This document shows, piece by piece, positions 1 to 7,098 of a stretch of 11,690 nt of DNA. The position numbers and the translations under genes were made by a program. The DNA comes from Alphaproteobacteria bacterium UBA6187 (GTDB lineage Bacteria > Pseudomonadota > Alphaproteobacteria > Rickettsiales > UBA6187), in the NCBI GenBank assembly GCA_002422795.1, contig DITJ01000010.1, positions 1-11,690 of the forward strand, given 5' to 3'. Numbering within the stretch: the first letter of the stretch is position 1; each line of letters starts with the position of its first letter. A model generated the notes under the pieces. The model did no database searches and was not told where the DNA came from. It saw only the letters and a list, made by a program, of their open reading frames with translations.

Positions 1-112
1 AAAATTTTTGTGGGACAGTAGTGCAGGGAGAGGGGGAGCTAGACCTTCCTTCTACCAATAAGTTACCAACGCTATTATCCAAAGATAAGGTATATTACTT
101 AACCACAGACAC
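1..112. other. Left edge, no gene identified
   Basis: This stretch lies beyond the 3' end of radA. One plus-strand frame is open from base 2 to a TAA at 59-61 (19 codons, ending PSFYQ) and could be the tail of a gene lying to the left, but it is too short to identify. Bases 24-36 (CAGGGAGAGGGGG) are the reverse complement of half of the GGGAGAGGG palindrome found at 9971-9984, so a truncated copy of that repeat may sit here. Confidence 0.3.
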
Positions 113-1474
113 TTACGCCCCTTTTCTAAATAACCCTGACAATTCCTTTATATGACTAATCTCCGTCAATTTAAAATTTTTATTTTCCCCCTTCATGCCG
201 CGTGGAACGATGGCATTCGTAAAGCCAAGGCGCTCGGCTTCTTTTAAGCGCACCGCACCTTGCGCAACCATTCTTACCTCACCCGATAGCCCAAGCTCAC
301 CGAATATCACGCTGCCTTCGGGAAGAGGGATGTTGGTCATTGCTGATATTAGCGCCGCGGCGGCAGCTAAATCAAGCGCAGGTTCTATTATTTTCAATCC
401 CCCGGTTATGTTAAGGTAAACTTCCTTATCGCCAAGGAACATGCCGTAACGCGCTTGCAGTATCGCCATTACCATTGAAAGTCTGTTTAAATCCCAGCCA
501 ACAACAGCGCGGCGCGGTGTTGGCATAGTGCTGCTTGTAACAAGCGCCTGCACTTCAATTAAAACCGGCCTTGTGCCTTCCATTCCGGCAAATACCGTTG
601 CACCGCTTACATTATTTCTTCTATCGGATAAAAAAAGCGCCGATGGGTTAGTTACTTCCGAAAGCCCCATCTCACGCATTTCAAATACGCCAATTTCATT
701 AGCCGCCCCAAAACGGTTCTTTACAGCGCGAAGGATGCGGAATTGATGCCCCCTTTCCCCTTCAAAATAAAGTACAGTATCAACCATGTGTTCCAGAACT
801 TTCGGGCCTGCTATCTGGCCTTCTTTAGTAACATGGCCGATAAGGAATAATGTTATGTTTTTCTTCTTTGTGTAACTTATAAGCTCATGCGCGGACGCCC
901 TAACTTGCGATACTGTGCCTGGAGCTGAGCTAATTTCCTCAATATACATTGTTTGTATGGAATCTATTATCAGCACATCCGGCTTATTCGCACCTTCAAT
1001 GCTTTTTAATATATCTTTTACCGAAGTTGCGGTTGCAAGCCGCACATTGGCTTTATCCAGCCCCAGCCTTCGCGAGCGCAGGCGCACCTGCTGCACTGAT
1101 TCCTCACCAGATATATATGCCGCAACATGCCCGCCAGATGCAAGCCTTGCTGCTGCCTGTAATATTATAGTGGATTTACCGATTCCGGGGTCGCCGCCCA
1201 TAAGTATGGCAGAGCCAGGCACAAGCCCGCCACCAAGCACTCTATCTAGTTCAGAAATGCCGATTGTGATGCGGTCTACATCCTCAGCATCACCCTCTAA
1301 GCTTACAAACTCCAGCTTCTTACCATCTTTTCTGGAGGTAGTTGAAAAGCCTGAATCGCCAATTTCTTCAACAATAGAATCCCATGCACCGCAAGCCGGA
1401 CACTTCCCTGCCCATTTCTGGAGCACAGAGCCACATTCCTGGCATACGAAATCATTACTATTTTTTTTTGCCAT
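113..1474 (-). CDS. radA: DNA repair protein RadA
   Basis: RadA is a RecA-family ATPase that drives branch migration of recombination intermediates and acts in homologous recombination and repair. The 453-residue product has the family layout and normal length. It starts with a four-cysteine zinc finger (C11, C14, C25, C28). The RecA-like core has a Walker A motif GDPGIGKS at 94-101, a Walker B VLIID at 167-171 and the RadA signature KNRFG at 252-256. The C-terminal Lon-protease-like domain includes GELGLSGEVR at 392-401. The ATG at 1472-1474 puts the zinc finger at the usual distance from the N-terminus and is preceded by a GAGAAA-like weak ribosome site. It lies 78 bases downstream of the co-oriented trypsin-like protease gene, with no obvious terminator between, so the two may be co-transcribed. 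Nothing looks truncated. Confidence 0.97.
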   Translation of the reverse strand: MAKKNSNDFVCQECGSVLQKWAGKCPACGAWDSIVEEIGDSGFSTTSRKDGKKLEFVSLEGDAEDVDRITIGISELDRVLGGGLVPGSAILMGGDPGIGKSTIILQAAARLASGGHVAAYISGEESVQQVRLRSRRLGLDKANVRLATATSVKDILKSIEGANKPDVLIIDSIQTMYIEEISSAPGTVSQVRASAHELISYTKKKNITLFLIGHVTKEGQIAGPKVLEHMVDTVLYFEGERGHQFRILRAVKNRFGAANEIGVFEMREMGLSEVTNPSALFLSDRRNNVSGATVFAGMEGTRPVLIEVQALVTSSTMPTPRRAVVGWDLNRLSMVMAILQARYGMFLGDKEVYLNITGGLKIIEPALDLAAAAALISAMTNIPLPEGSVIFGELGLSGEVRMVAQGAVRLKEAERLGFTNAIVPRGMKGENKNFKLTEISHIKELSGLFRKGA

Positions 1475-1552
1475 ATTTTTCTCAAAAAAATCTTTCTGCC
1501 TTAATGTTAAGAATTCACTAAAAACAAAGAATGTTAAATAGCTATTATAGAA

Positions 1553-2404
1553 CTATCCCCTCACTTCTTCACGCTTCTGTATTACAGCACCTTCAGTTTC
1601 ATCATTATCTTTAATGCACTGTATATTAACAATATAATCCTTTGCCTTGTTTTCCATGTAGCTATCGGCAAATTTATAAATTGTATTATCGGTCCGGTAA
1701 TAGATTTGATTATTATCCAAGAATTCTTTTAAGTGATCTAACGTTATGGCAACGCTTGAGGTTTTAACAGGTTTTGTGTTTTCAATGCCTTGGCCTGATG
1801 GATAAAAACTCATTTTGCCCGCCACAACGCCTATAACCGTACCATTAGTATCAAGCAACGGGCCACCACTATTGCCTTTTTCTACGGAATCAGTGAAATG
1901 TATCCACTGTAGGTCACTAATATTGGTTATGGTTGCTTTCCTTATAAGGTAGCTGCCCTTAATAGCCCTATCAAGCGGGTAACCCATAACACTTACATCT
2001 TCGCCAAGCTCTATAGGCACATCACCACGCAAAGGGGCAACAACTCTTGCTATTCTTGATGTTTTTAGAAGCGCCAGGTCGTTGGTTTTGTCAATAGCAA
2101 CCAGTTCCGCATTGCCAGGCTCTACTGCACCCCGGATTTTTATATCCTTACAGCCCTTAACAACATGCTCATTAGTCACAATATTATTGTTGCTTACGAA
2201 AAAACCTGTACCACTTGTAAGATGTATTGTTTTGCTGGTGCTATGTGGAGTGGCGTCGTGATTTTCTGATGGATAAATTATTCCATTCGTATTCTTATCT
2301 GTATCAGCAAATGAATAATTTACATGCAACATAAGAATTAACGAGATAGTAATGGTTACTACCGTTATATTCTTGAAAAACTCGGTTTTTTTTGCTATGG
2401 TCAT
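1553..2404 (-). CDS. Exported trypsin-like serine protease
   Basis: This is a 283-residue chymotrypsin/trypsin-fold serine protease (S1, HtrA-like catalytic domain) predicted to act in the periplasm or outside the cell. A hydrophobic N-terminal segment at about 12-33, ending NYSFA, looks like a signal peptide. The catalytic triad is visible: H80 in TNEHVV, D109 in KTNDLALLK and S179 in GNSGGP. The region GTVIGVVAG after the serine matches the fold. No PDZ domain follows, unlike DegP/DegS. The last 55 or so residues (from about 228) are charged and unrecognised, with a cysteine at 263. The substrate is unknown. The gene precedes radA on the same strand and diverges from phaZ across a 156-base AT-rich gap. 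No clear Shine-Dalgarno precedes the ATG. Confidence 0.85.
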   Translation of the reverse strand: MTIAKKTEFFKNITVVTITISLILMLHVNYSFADTDKNTNGIIYPSENHDATPHSTSKTIHLTSGTGFFVSNNNIVTNEHVVKGCKDIKIRGAVEPGNAELVAIDKTNDLALLKTSRIARVVAPLRGDVPIELGEDVSVMGYPLDRAIKGSYLIRKATITNISDLQWIHFTDSVEKGNSGGPLLDTNGTVIGVVAGKMSFYPSGQGIENTKPVKTSSVAITLDHLKEFLDNNQIYYRTDNTIYKFADSYMENKAKDYIVNIQCIKDNDETEGAVIQKREEVRG

Positions 2405-2481
2405 ATTATAGATAATACATAAATATGATTAATTCTTTATTAATTGCGTTCTTAATATCTCTATTAATTTTAATTGTATTT

Positions 2482-2511
2482 TTGTGTATTAAAAGTAACT
2501 ATTGCGATAAT
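2482..2511 (+). promoter_or_regulatory. Possible promoter of phaZ
   Basis: In the AT-rich gap between the divergent protease and phaZ genes, a TTGTGT hexamer (2482-2487) and a GATAAT hexamer (2506-2511) are separated by 18 bases. They resemble sigma-70 -35 and -10 boxes and lie about 50 bases upstream of the phaZ start. The AT-rich composition makes chance matches likely. Confidence 0.3.
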
Positions 2512-2560
2512 AAAAAAAATATGTTAATGTAACAAATAGAAACCAGGAGGGTCTTCGTTA

Positions 2561-4051
2561 ATGTTCCCATGTAGGTTTAATAACAACATGCTTTACACGT
2601 TTGTTGAAATGCATAGAAAAACACTAGAACCAACCCGGGCTATAGCACAGCTTAGCAAGGAATTCTACAAGACTTTTTTCCCGCATACAAAATTTGGGCG
2701 TTCAATGGCAGCAACTGCTGAAATGGTTGAACGTTTAACCCGCCGATATGATAAACCTCACTTTGATATACTAGAAACAGAAATCTCCGGCCAGAAAGTA
2801 AAAATTGAAGAAATAACAGTTGCAAAGAAAGCTTTTTGTAATTTACTTCACTTCAAAAAACCTGGCAAATTTAACCAGCCAAAAATATTATTGGTTGCGC
2901 CTATGTCCGGGCATTATTCCACATTACTACGCGGAACTGTTGAAGGTTTATTGCCACATGCTGATGTTTATATAACTGATTGGCTAAATGTGCGTGACGT
3001 ACCACCGGAAAAAGGCACATTCCATTTTGATGATTATGTTTCATATGTAATAGAATTTTGTAGGAAGCTTGGGCCGGATTTAACGGTTATGGCTGTTTGT
3101 CAGCCTTCTGTTCCGGTTATGGCGGCTGTGGCGTTGATGTCTGAGGAAAATGATCCATGCGTACCGCATAATGTGGTGCTTATGGGTGGCCCGATTGATA
3201 CACGCAAAAGCCCTACAGAAGTGAATGATTATGCGGCAATGCGTACTATAAGGTGGTTCGAGGATAATGTTATTACTCTCGTTCCTGCAAAGTACCAAGG
3301 TGCAAAAAGGCAAGTATATCCTGGCTTTATGCAGCTTTACGGCTTTATGGCGATGAATATGCAAACACATATTGATGCGCATAAAGATTTATTCCAAAAA
3401 CTTGTTGAAGGTGATGGCGAAAGTGCCACATCACACAAGAAGTTCTATAATGAATATTTGGCGGTAATGGATTTACCAGCCGAATTCTATCTGGATACGG
3501 TTAAAATCGTATTCCATGAGCATTTGCTACCGCGCGGGAAGCTTGTAAGTTTGGGCAAGCCTGTGCGTCTTGAGAATATCACCCGCCCTGCATTATTATG
3601 CATAGAAGGGCAAAAGGATGATATTTCCGGCAGAGGGCAGACAAAAGCTGCCATAAACCTCTGCAGTGGCATACCGGATCAGCGTAAACATTACCACTTG
3701 CAACAGGAGGTGGGTCATTATGGTATTTTTAATGGTCGCCGCTATCGTGAGCAGGTAGTGCCGTTGATAATTGAGTTTATTACTAACGATAATTTTAACA
3801 AGGAGGAACTTACTATGACAATAGCTAAAAAACCTGCTGCGAAGAAAGTTGTTGCTAAAAAACCTGCTGCAAAAAAAGCAGTTGTAAAAAAACCGGTTGC
3901 TAAGAAGCCTGCTATCAAGAAGCCTGTGGTTAAGAAGCCTGCGGCTAAGAAGTTAGCAGCAAAACCAGCAGCTAAGCCAGCAGCTAAGAAAACTGTTGCC
4001 AAAGCTGTTGCTAAAACAGTTGCTAAAATGGTTACTAAGAAGAAAAAGTAA
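2561..4051 (+). CDS. phaZ: Intracellular PHB depolymerase with H1-like lysine-rich tail
   Basis: This enzyme breaks down stored polyhydroxybutyrate granules in the cytoplasm. Residues 10 to about 410 match the intracellular PhaZ family, including the lipase-like box VCQPSVP with catalytic C180 (equivalent to C183 of Ralstonia PhaZ1), a likely acidic residue at D353/D354 in QKDDISGRGQT, and H386 in GHYGIFNGRR. PhaZ proteins usually end near here, at 400-420 residues. This ORF continues in frame for 78 residues (419-496) of KKPAA-type repeats. The tail is preceded by its own AAGGAGG and ATG, so it may also be made separately. The ATG at 2561 has AGGAGG 10 bases upstream. Family N-termini begin like MLYTF, which would favour M10 (2588), but M10 has no comparable ribosome site. 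The stop codon touches the MITE-like element. No PHB synthase gene lies in the window. Confidence 0.93.
   Translation: MFPCRFNNNMLYTFVEMHRKTLEPTRAIAQLSKEFYKTFFPHTKFGRSMAATAEMVERLTRRYDKPHFDILETEISGQKVKIEEITVAKKAFCNLLHFKKPGKFNQPKILLVAPMSGHYSTLLRGTVEGLLPHADVYITDWLNVRDVPPEKGTFHFDDYVSYVIEFCRKLGPDLTVMAVCQPSVPVMAAVALMSEENDPCVPHNVVLMGGPIDTRKSPTEVNDYAAMRTIRWFEDNVITLVPAKYQGAKRQVYPGFMQLYGFMAMNMQTHIDAHKDLFQKLVEGDGESATSHKKFYNEYLAVMDLPAEFYLDTVKIVFHEHLLPRGKLVSLGKPVRLENITRPALLCIEGQKDDISGRGQTKAAINLCSGIPDQRKHYHLQQEVGHYGIFNGRRYREQVVPLIIEFITNDNFNKEELTMTIAKKPAAKKVVAKKPAAKKAVVKKPVAKKPAIKKPVVKKPAAKKLAAKPAAKPAAKKTVAKAVAKTVAKMVTKKKK
3800..3817 (+). promoter_or_regulatory. Internal Shine-Dalgarno and start codon inside phaZ
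   Basis: Within the phaZ frame, AAGGAGGA at 3800-3807 is followed by ATG at 3815-3817, with an 8-base gap after the GGAGG core. It lies exactly where the depolymerase domain ends. It is as strong as the ribosome site of phaZ itself and better than that of most genes in the window. A run of this quality at a domain boundary suggests a functional internal start, although the same bases also encode KEEL in the longer protein. Confidence 0.55.
3815..4051 (+). CDS. Nested histone-H1-like lysine-rich protein (in-frame start)
   Basis: If translation begins at the internal ATG, the product is a 78-residue protein starting MTIAKKPAAKK, with 29 lysines and no acidic residues. Lysine pairs fall every five residues from 5-6 to 45-46. 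The spacing then shortens to about four residues, and the protein ends in KKKK. This composition is typical of bacterial H1-like or AlgP-like DNA-binding proteins and of the C-terminal tails of the PHA granule proteins PhaF and PhaM. Its likely role would be non-specific DNA or polyphosphate binding, perhaps linking PHB granules to the nucleoid; that is inference. It shares the phaZ frame and stop, so it is either a nested gene, a tail of PhaZ, or both. The secreted protease at 1553-2404 also happens to begin MTIAKK. Confidence 0.45.
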   Translation: MTIAKKPAAKKVVAKKPAAKKAVVKKPVAKKPAIKKPVVKKPAAKKLAAKPAAKPAAKKTVAKAVAKTVAKMVTKKKK

Positions 4052-4175
4052 TACCATTTCCAGATCAAAGCCTAAATAGGAGTGCGAAGTTAGGAAAATT
4101 TTAGCGTAGTTACGTTTACGTGAATTTTGCTAATCTGAAGTGCGACAACTTTAGGCAAAGATATGGAATTGGTAT
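4051..4175. repeat. MITE-like imperfect inverted-repeat element
   Basis: The two ends form a terminal inverted repeat. Bases 4051-4076 match the reverse complement of 4150-4175 at 21 of 26 positions without gaps, beginning ATACCA and ending GCCTAAA. The inner parts (around 4081-4100 and 4125-4148, both with GTGCGA and AAAATT/AATTTT) also pair imperfectly. The whole could fold into one long hairpin. It has no coding capacity for a transposase, as expected for a miniature inverted-repeat element moved in trans. A structured transcript is the alternative. Its left end overlaps the last base of the phaZ stop codon. Confidence 0.55.
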
Positions 4176-4222
4176 AAAAGATGCCATTTATGGCACCCTA
4201 ATACAGGGACCAAATCCCGCAC

Positions 4223-4254
4223 AAGGCTGCGCCTCAAACGCAGCCTTTTGTGTG
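4223..4254 (+). terminator. Rho-independent terminator after phaZ
   Basis: A perfect 9-bp GC-rich stem, AAGGCTGCG (4223-4231) with CGCAGCCTT (4239-4247), encloses the 7-base loop CCTCAAA. It is followed by TTGTGTGT, a moderate T-rich tail. It probably ends the phaZ transcript after a 3' untranslated region of about 200 bases that contains the inverted-repeat element, and it insulates xthA. Confidence 0.75.
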
Positions 4255-4346
4255 TCTGTGAATTTGCTTTTATTTATGCTAAGAAAACCAGACAATACGC
4301 AGAATAGCGTTTAACATGGGAAATGCTATAATCGTATCTAATTTAT

Positions 4347-4374
4347 TTGAAATGACTATAAATTACTATAAAAT
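4347..4374 (+). promoter_or_regulatory. Possible xthA promoter
   Basis: TTGAAA (4347-4352) and TAAAAT (4369-4374) are spaced by 16 bases in the sigma-70 manner. They lie downstream of the phaZ terminator and 65 bases upstream of the xthA start. The sequence is AT-rich, so the match is only suggestive. Confidence 0.3.
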
Positions 4375-4438
4375 AGAAATCTGAAATTTAATTATCACCA
4401 CTTCACTCACACCTCATTATTTAAAATTTACTCTACTT

Positions 4439-5251
4439 ATGATAAAAATCGCTACATGGAATGTAAACTCGGTTAAATCACGCATCAGCCATTTACTTGA
4501 GGTTTTAAGGAGCGAAGATGCTCCTGATATAATATTACTCCAGGAACTTAAATGCCAGGATGATGCTTTTCCATATATGGAAATTGAGGATGCCGGTTAT
4601 AATGTAGCCGTGCATGGCCAGAAAAGTTATAATGGCGTTGCGGTATTATCAAAATTCCCGATTGATGAGGTGGCTAAAGGGTTTAAAAGCAGCACGTCAC
4701 CTACCGCTCATGATCCCCTCTTCCTTGCTGATTCACGCTATATAGAATGCGTAATCTCCCTTCCAAAAACTGCAATAAGGGTGGCTTCTGTTTATGTGCC
4801 TAACGGCCAGGAACCTTATTCCGAAAAGTTCCAATATAAAATGGAATTTTTTGAAAGGCTTTATGACCATATGCAAAATCTGCTGCAATATGATGAAATG
4901 GTAGTAATTGGTGGCGATTATAACGTTGCACCTGCACCGATAGATGTATTCGACCCAAAAGGGTTAGAAGGCACAACTTGTTTCCACCCGGAGGAAAGAA
5001 AGCGCTTCCGCGCCCTGCTTGGCCTTGGCTATACAGATATTTACCGCACCATAAACCCTAATGCCCACGGCTTTAGCTGGTGGGATTACCGCGCCGGCTC
5101 TTGGCAACATAACAAAGGCATGCGCATAGACCACCTGCTGCTTTCCCCGCAAGCCGCAGATAAAGCAATTGCATCTGATATTGATTTAATCCCGCGTGAT
5201 AAAGATAAGCCTTCTGACCATACACCAGTTTGGTGTGAGCTTAAGATTTAG
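4439..5251 (+). CDS. xthA: Exodeoxyribonuclease III (AP endonuclease)
   Basis: This Mg-dependent nuclease cleaves the backbone at abasic sites and trims 3' blocked ends in base-excision repair. The 270-residue length is normal for the family. The exonuclease-endonuclease-phosphatase motifs are complete: WNVNS with N8, LLQELKCQD with E36, YNGVAVLS at 64-71, SVYVPNG with Y119, GGDYNVAP with D160 and N162, SWWDYR at 213-218, MRIDHLL with D231, and KPSDHTPVW with D260 and H261. The ATG at 4439 places N8 and E36 at the usual distance, though no good Shine-Dalgarno is visible. Aminopeptidase P follows 50 bases downstream on the same strand, so the two may share a transcript. Confidence 0.97.
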   Translation: MIKIATWNVNSVKSRISHLLEVLRSEDAPDIILLQELKCQDDAFPYMEIEDAGYNVAVHGQKSYNGVAVLSKFPIDEVAKGFKSSTSPTAHDPLFLADSRYIECVISLPKTAIRVASVYVPNGQEPYSEKFQYKMEFFERLYDHMQNLLQYDEMVVIGGDYNVAPAPIDVFDPKGLEGTTCFHPEERKRFRALLGLGYTDIYRTINPNAHGFSWWDYRAGSWQHNKGMRIDHLLLSPQAADKAIASDIDLIPRDKDKPSDHTPVWCELKI

Positions 5252-5301
5252 TATTTACACGCTGTTTTTATTTTTCAACAATAATATAGCCCTATTACAT
5301 C

Positions 5302-7098
5302 ATGACCAATCACAGTAAAAAATTATCAGAACTTCGGGATACAATGAAGGTAAAAGGTATTGGTTGCTTTATTATTCCTTCCAATGACGAATTCATGAAT
5401 GAATATGTGCCTGGCTACGCCAGAAGGCTGGAGTTCCTGACAGGATTCACAGGCTCTGCCGGAATGGCGGTTGTAACGCAGGAAAAGGCCGCATTTTTTA
5501 CAGATGGCCGCTACACTTTGCAAGCCACGCAGCAATTGCCGGAAGGTGAATATGAAATATTCAACACCTCAGATGTAAAACCAATAAACTGGATAAAGCA
5601 AAATTTACCAGAAAGCCAAACTCTTGGTATTAACCCGATGTTATTTTCAAAGGATAGTATTTCCAGGTATCAATCTGTACTTCCTGTAAATTTATGTGAG
5701 GATTTAATAGATAAAATATGGCACGATAAACCCCAAAAGCCCGTATCGGAAATTAAACTGCACAGCTTAGCGCATACTGGCAAAACCCATATTGATAAAA
5801 TAAACGATATAACTAAAATTATTAACGAGCGTGGGGCGGATGCGTTGCTTATTACAGCCCCTGATTCAATCTGCTGGCTACTGAATATAAGGGGTAATGA
5901 TGTTCCCAATACTCCTTTAGTGCTTGCGCGGTTGTTCCTGGAAAGCGATTGCAGTGGGGTGTTATTTGTTGATGCAGGTTCTTTTCCTCTCCCAGAGGGA
6001 GAGGAGTCCTATCATAGTATTAAAATAAAACCACTAAACGAATTAAACAAATTCCTGCAAGATATTTCCGGCAAAAAAATCCTGCTGGATAAAAATAATG
6101 CACCTTATTCATTCTATAATGAATTAAAGGAAAAAAATAATATTATAGAAATTCCCGACCCTTGCACATTGCCGAAAGCATGTAAAAATAATGTGGAAGT
6201 AAATGGTGCTTATGATGCCCATGTAAGGGACGCAATAGCCGTTACCTCATTTTTATATTGGCTGGAAGAAAACTATAAGAAATATAATGTTACTGAAGTT
6301 TTCATAGATGAAAAACTTCTGGAATTCAGGCAGAAAGACCCTACATTTGTTGAACCTAGCTTTGATACTATTGCAGGCTTTGCAAGTAATGGCGCAATTG
6401 TCCATTATCGCGCATCGGGTGCAAGCAGCAAGAAAATTGAAGGCAATAATTTACTGCTGCTGGATTCCGGCGGGCAATATTTAAGCGGCACTACCGATAT
6501 AACGCGCACAGTTGCTATCGGCACACCTTCACGTGAGCAGAAACATAATTTCACACTGGTATTAAAAGGCCATATAGCAATAGCTACGGCAATATTCCCC
6601 GAAGGCACTAGCGGTCACCAGATAGATATTCTCGCCCGCCAGTATTTATGGCAATATGGGCTTGATTACGACCACGGAACCGGGCATGGCGTTGGAAGTT
6701 TCCTTGGGGTGCATGAAGGGCCACAGCGCATTAGCAAGGCGCCAAACGAGGTAGCACTTATGCCCGGAATGATAATTTCTAATGAACCAGGTTATTATAA
6801 GAATGGTGAATATGGAATAAGGATTGAAAATCTGGTAGTGGTAGAGCCAGCTATTATTGATAACAATGATAATAAAAGAAAGTTTTTCCAGTTCAGCACA
6901 TTAACTTGCGTTCCTTTCGATCCGCAGCTGATTGACTTTACAATACTTGATAAAAAAGAAAAGACATGGCTGCTAGATTACCATAAATCCATCAACAACA
7001 AAATATCAACAAAGCTTGATATAAAAGCGAAAGCGTGGCTGAAAACTATATTGCTTATTTATGAGGTTGAGGCCAGTAACATGCCAGCAGAAGCCTAA
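5302..7098 (+). CDS. pepP: Aminopeptidase P family metallopeptidase (Xaa-Pro aminopeptidase)
   Basis: This is a cytoplasmic M24B peptidase that removes an N-terminal residue preceding proline. At 598 residues it belongs to the long, three-domain (eukaryote-like) type: two creatinase-like N-terminal domains up to about 310, the pita-bread catalytic domain at about 315-530, and a short C-terminal M24_C domain. All five dinuclear-metal ligands are present: D388 in LDSGGQ, D399 in TTDITR, H462 in GTGHGVG, E495 in NEPGYY and E509 in RIENLV. Residues 228-236 (FPLPEGEES) are encoded by a palindrome related to repeats elsewhere in the window, apparently an in-frame insertion in the second N-terminal domain, away from the active site. 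The gene overlaps the convergent lipoprotein gene by 4 bases at their stop codons. The symbol is by family; the short E. coli PepP has a different domain layout. Confidence 0.93.
   Translation: MTNHSKKLSELRDTMKVKGIGCFIIPSNDEFMNEYVPGYARRLEFLTGFTGSAGMAVVTQEKAAFFTDGRYTLQATQQLPEGEYEIFNTSDVKPINWIKQNLPESQTLGINPMLFSKDSISRYQSVLPVNLCEDLIDKIWHDKPQKPVSEIKLHSLAHTGKTHIDKINDITKIINERGADALLITAPDSICWLLNIRGNDVPNTPLVLARLFLESDCSGVLFVDAGSFPLPEGEESYHSIKIKPLNELNKFLQDISGKKILLDKNNAPYSFYNELKEKNNIIEIPDPCTLPKACKNNVEVNGAYDAHVRDAIAVTSFLYWLEENYKKYNVTEVFIDEKLLEFRQKDPTFVEPSFDTIAGFASNGAIVHYRASGASSKKIEGNNLLLLDSGGQYLSGTTDITRTVAIGTPSREQKHNFTLVLKGHIAIATAIFPEGTSGHQIDILARQYLWQYGLDYDHGTGHGVGSFLGVHEGPQRISKAPNEVALMPGMIISNEPGYYKNGEYGIRIENLVVVEPAIIDNNDNKRKFFQFSTLTCVPFDPQLIDFTILDKKEKTWLLDYHKSINNKISTKLDIKAKAWLKTILLIYEVEASNMPAEA
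5985..6005. repeat. Palindromic repeat inside pepP coding sequence
   Basis: TCCTCTCCC and GGGAGAGGA form a perfect 9-bp inverted repeat around an AGA loop. The core CTCTCCC/GGGAGAG is shared with the intergenic palindromes at 9974-9994 and 10079-10100. Here it is translated as PLPEGEE. Its length and frame keep the reading frame intact. Confidence 0.6.

Larger units (their letters stand above)
4052..4438. other. Intergenic region phaZ-xthA
   Basis: This is the longest gene-free stretch in the window. It holds the inverted-repeat element, a short hairpin TGCCA/TGGCA at 4182-4195, two mutually exclusive small pairings (CCCT 4196-4199 with AGGG 4205-4208, or GGGA 4206-4209 with TCCC 4215-4218), a rho-independent terminator and a possible xthA promoter. 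The open frame at 4120-4314 crosses several of these structures, has no ribosome site and resembles nothing known, so it is not called as a gene. No tRNA fold was found. Confidence 0.5.

Noticed and set aside
915..1541. 208-residue plus-strand open frame opposite radA
   Set aside because: It is antisense to the conserved RadA sequence; serine/proline-rich composition is typical of a shadow frame.
3742..4068. Minus-strand open frame rich in Ala, Phe and Leu, like a membrane protein
   Set aside because: It is the complement of the lysine-rich repeat tract; the hydrophobic pattern follows from reading AAG/GCT repeats backwards, and it has no ribosome site.
4196..4222. GGGACCAAATCCC resembling a tRNA T-arm
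   Set aside because: The TTCRANNC loop is missing and no acceptor, D or anticodon arms can be placed around it.
4120..4314. 64-residue plus-strand open frame after phaZ
   Set aside because: It starts inside the inverted-repeat element and runs through the terminator hairpin; no Shine-Dalgarno and no recognisable protein.
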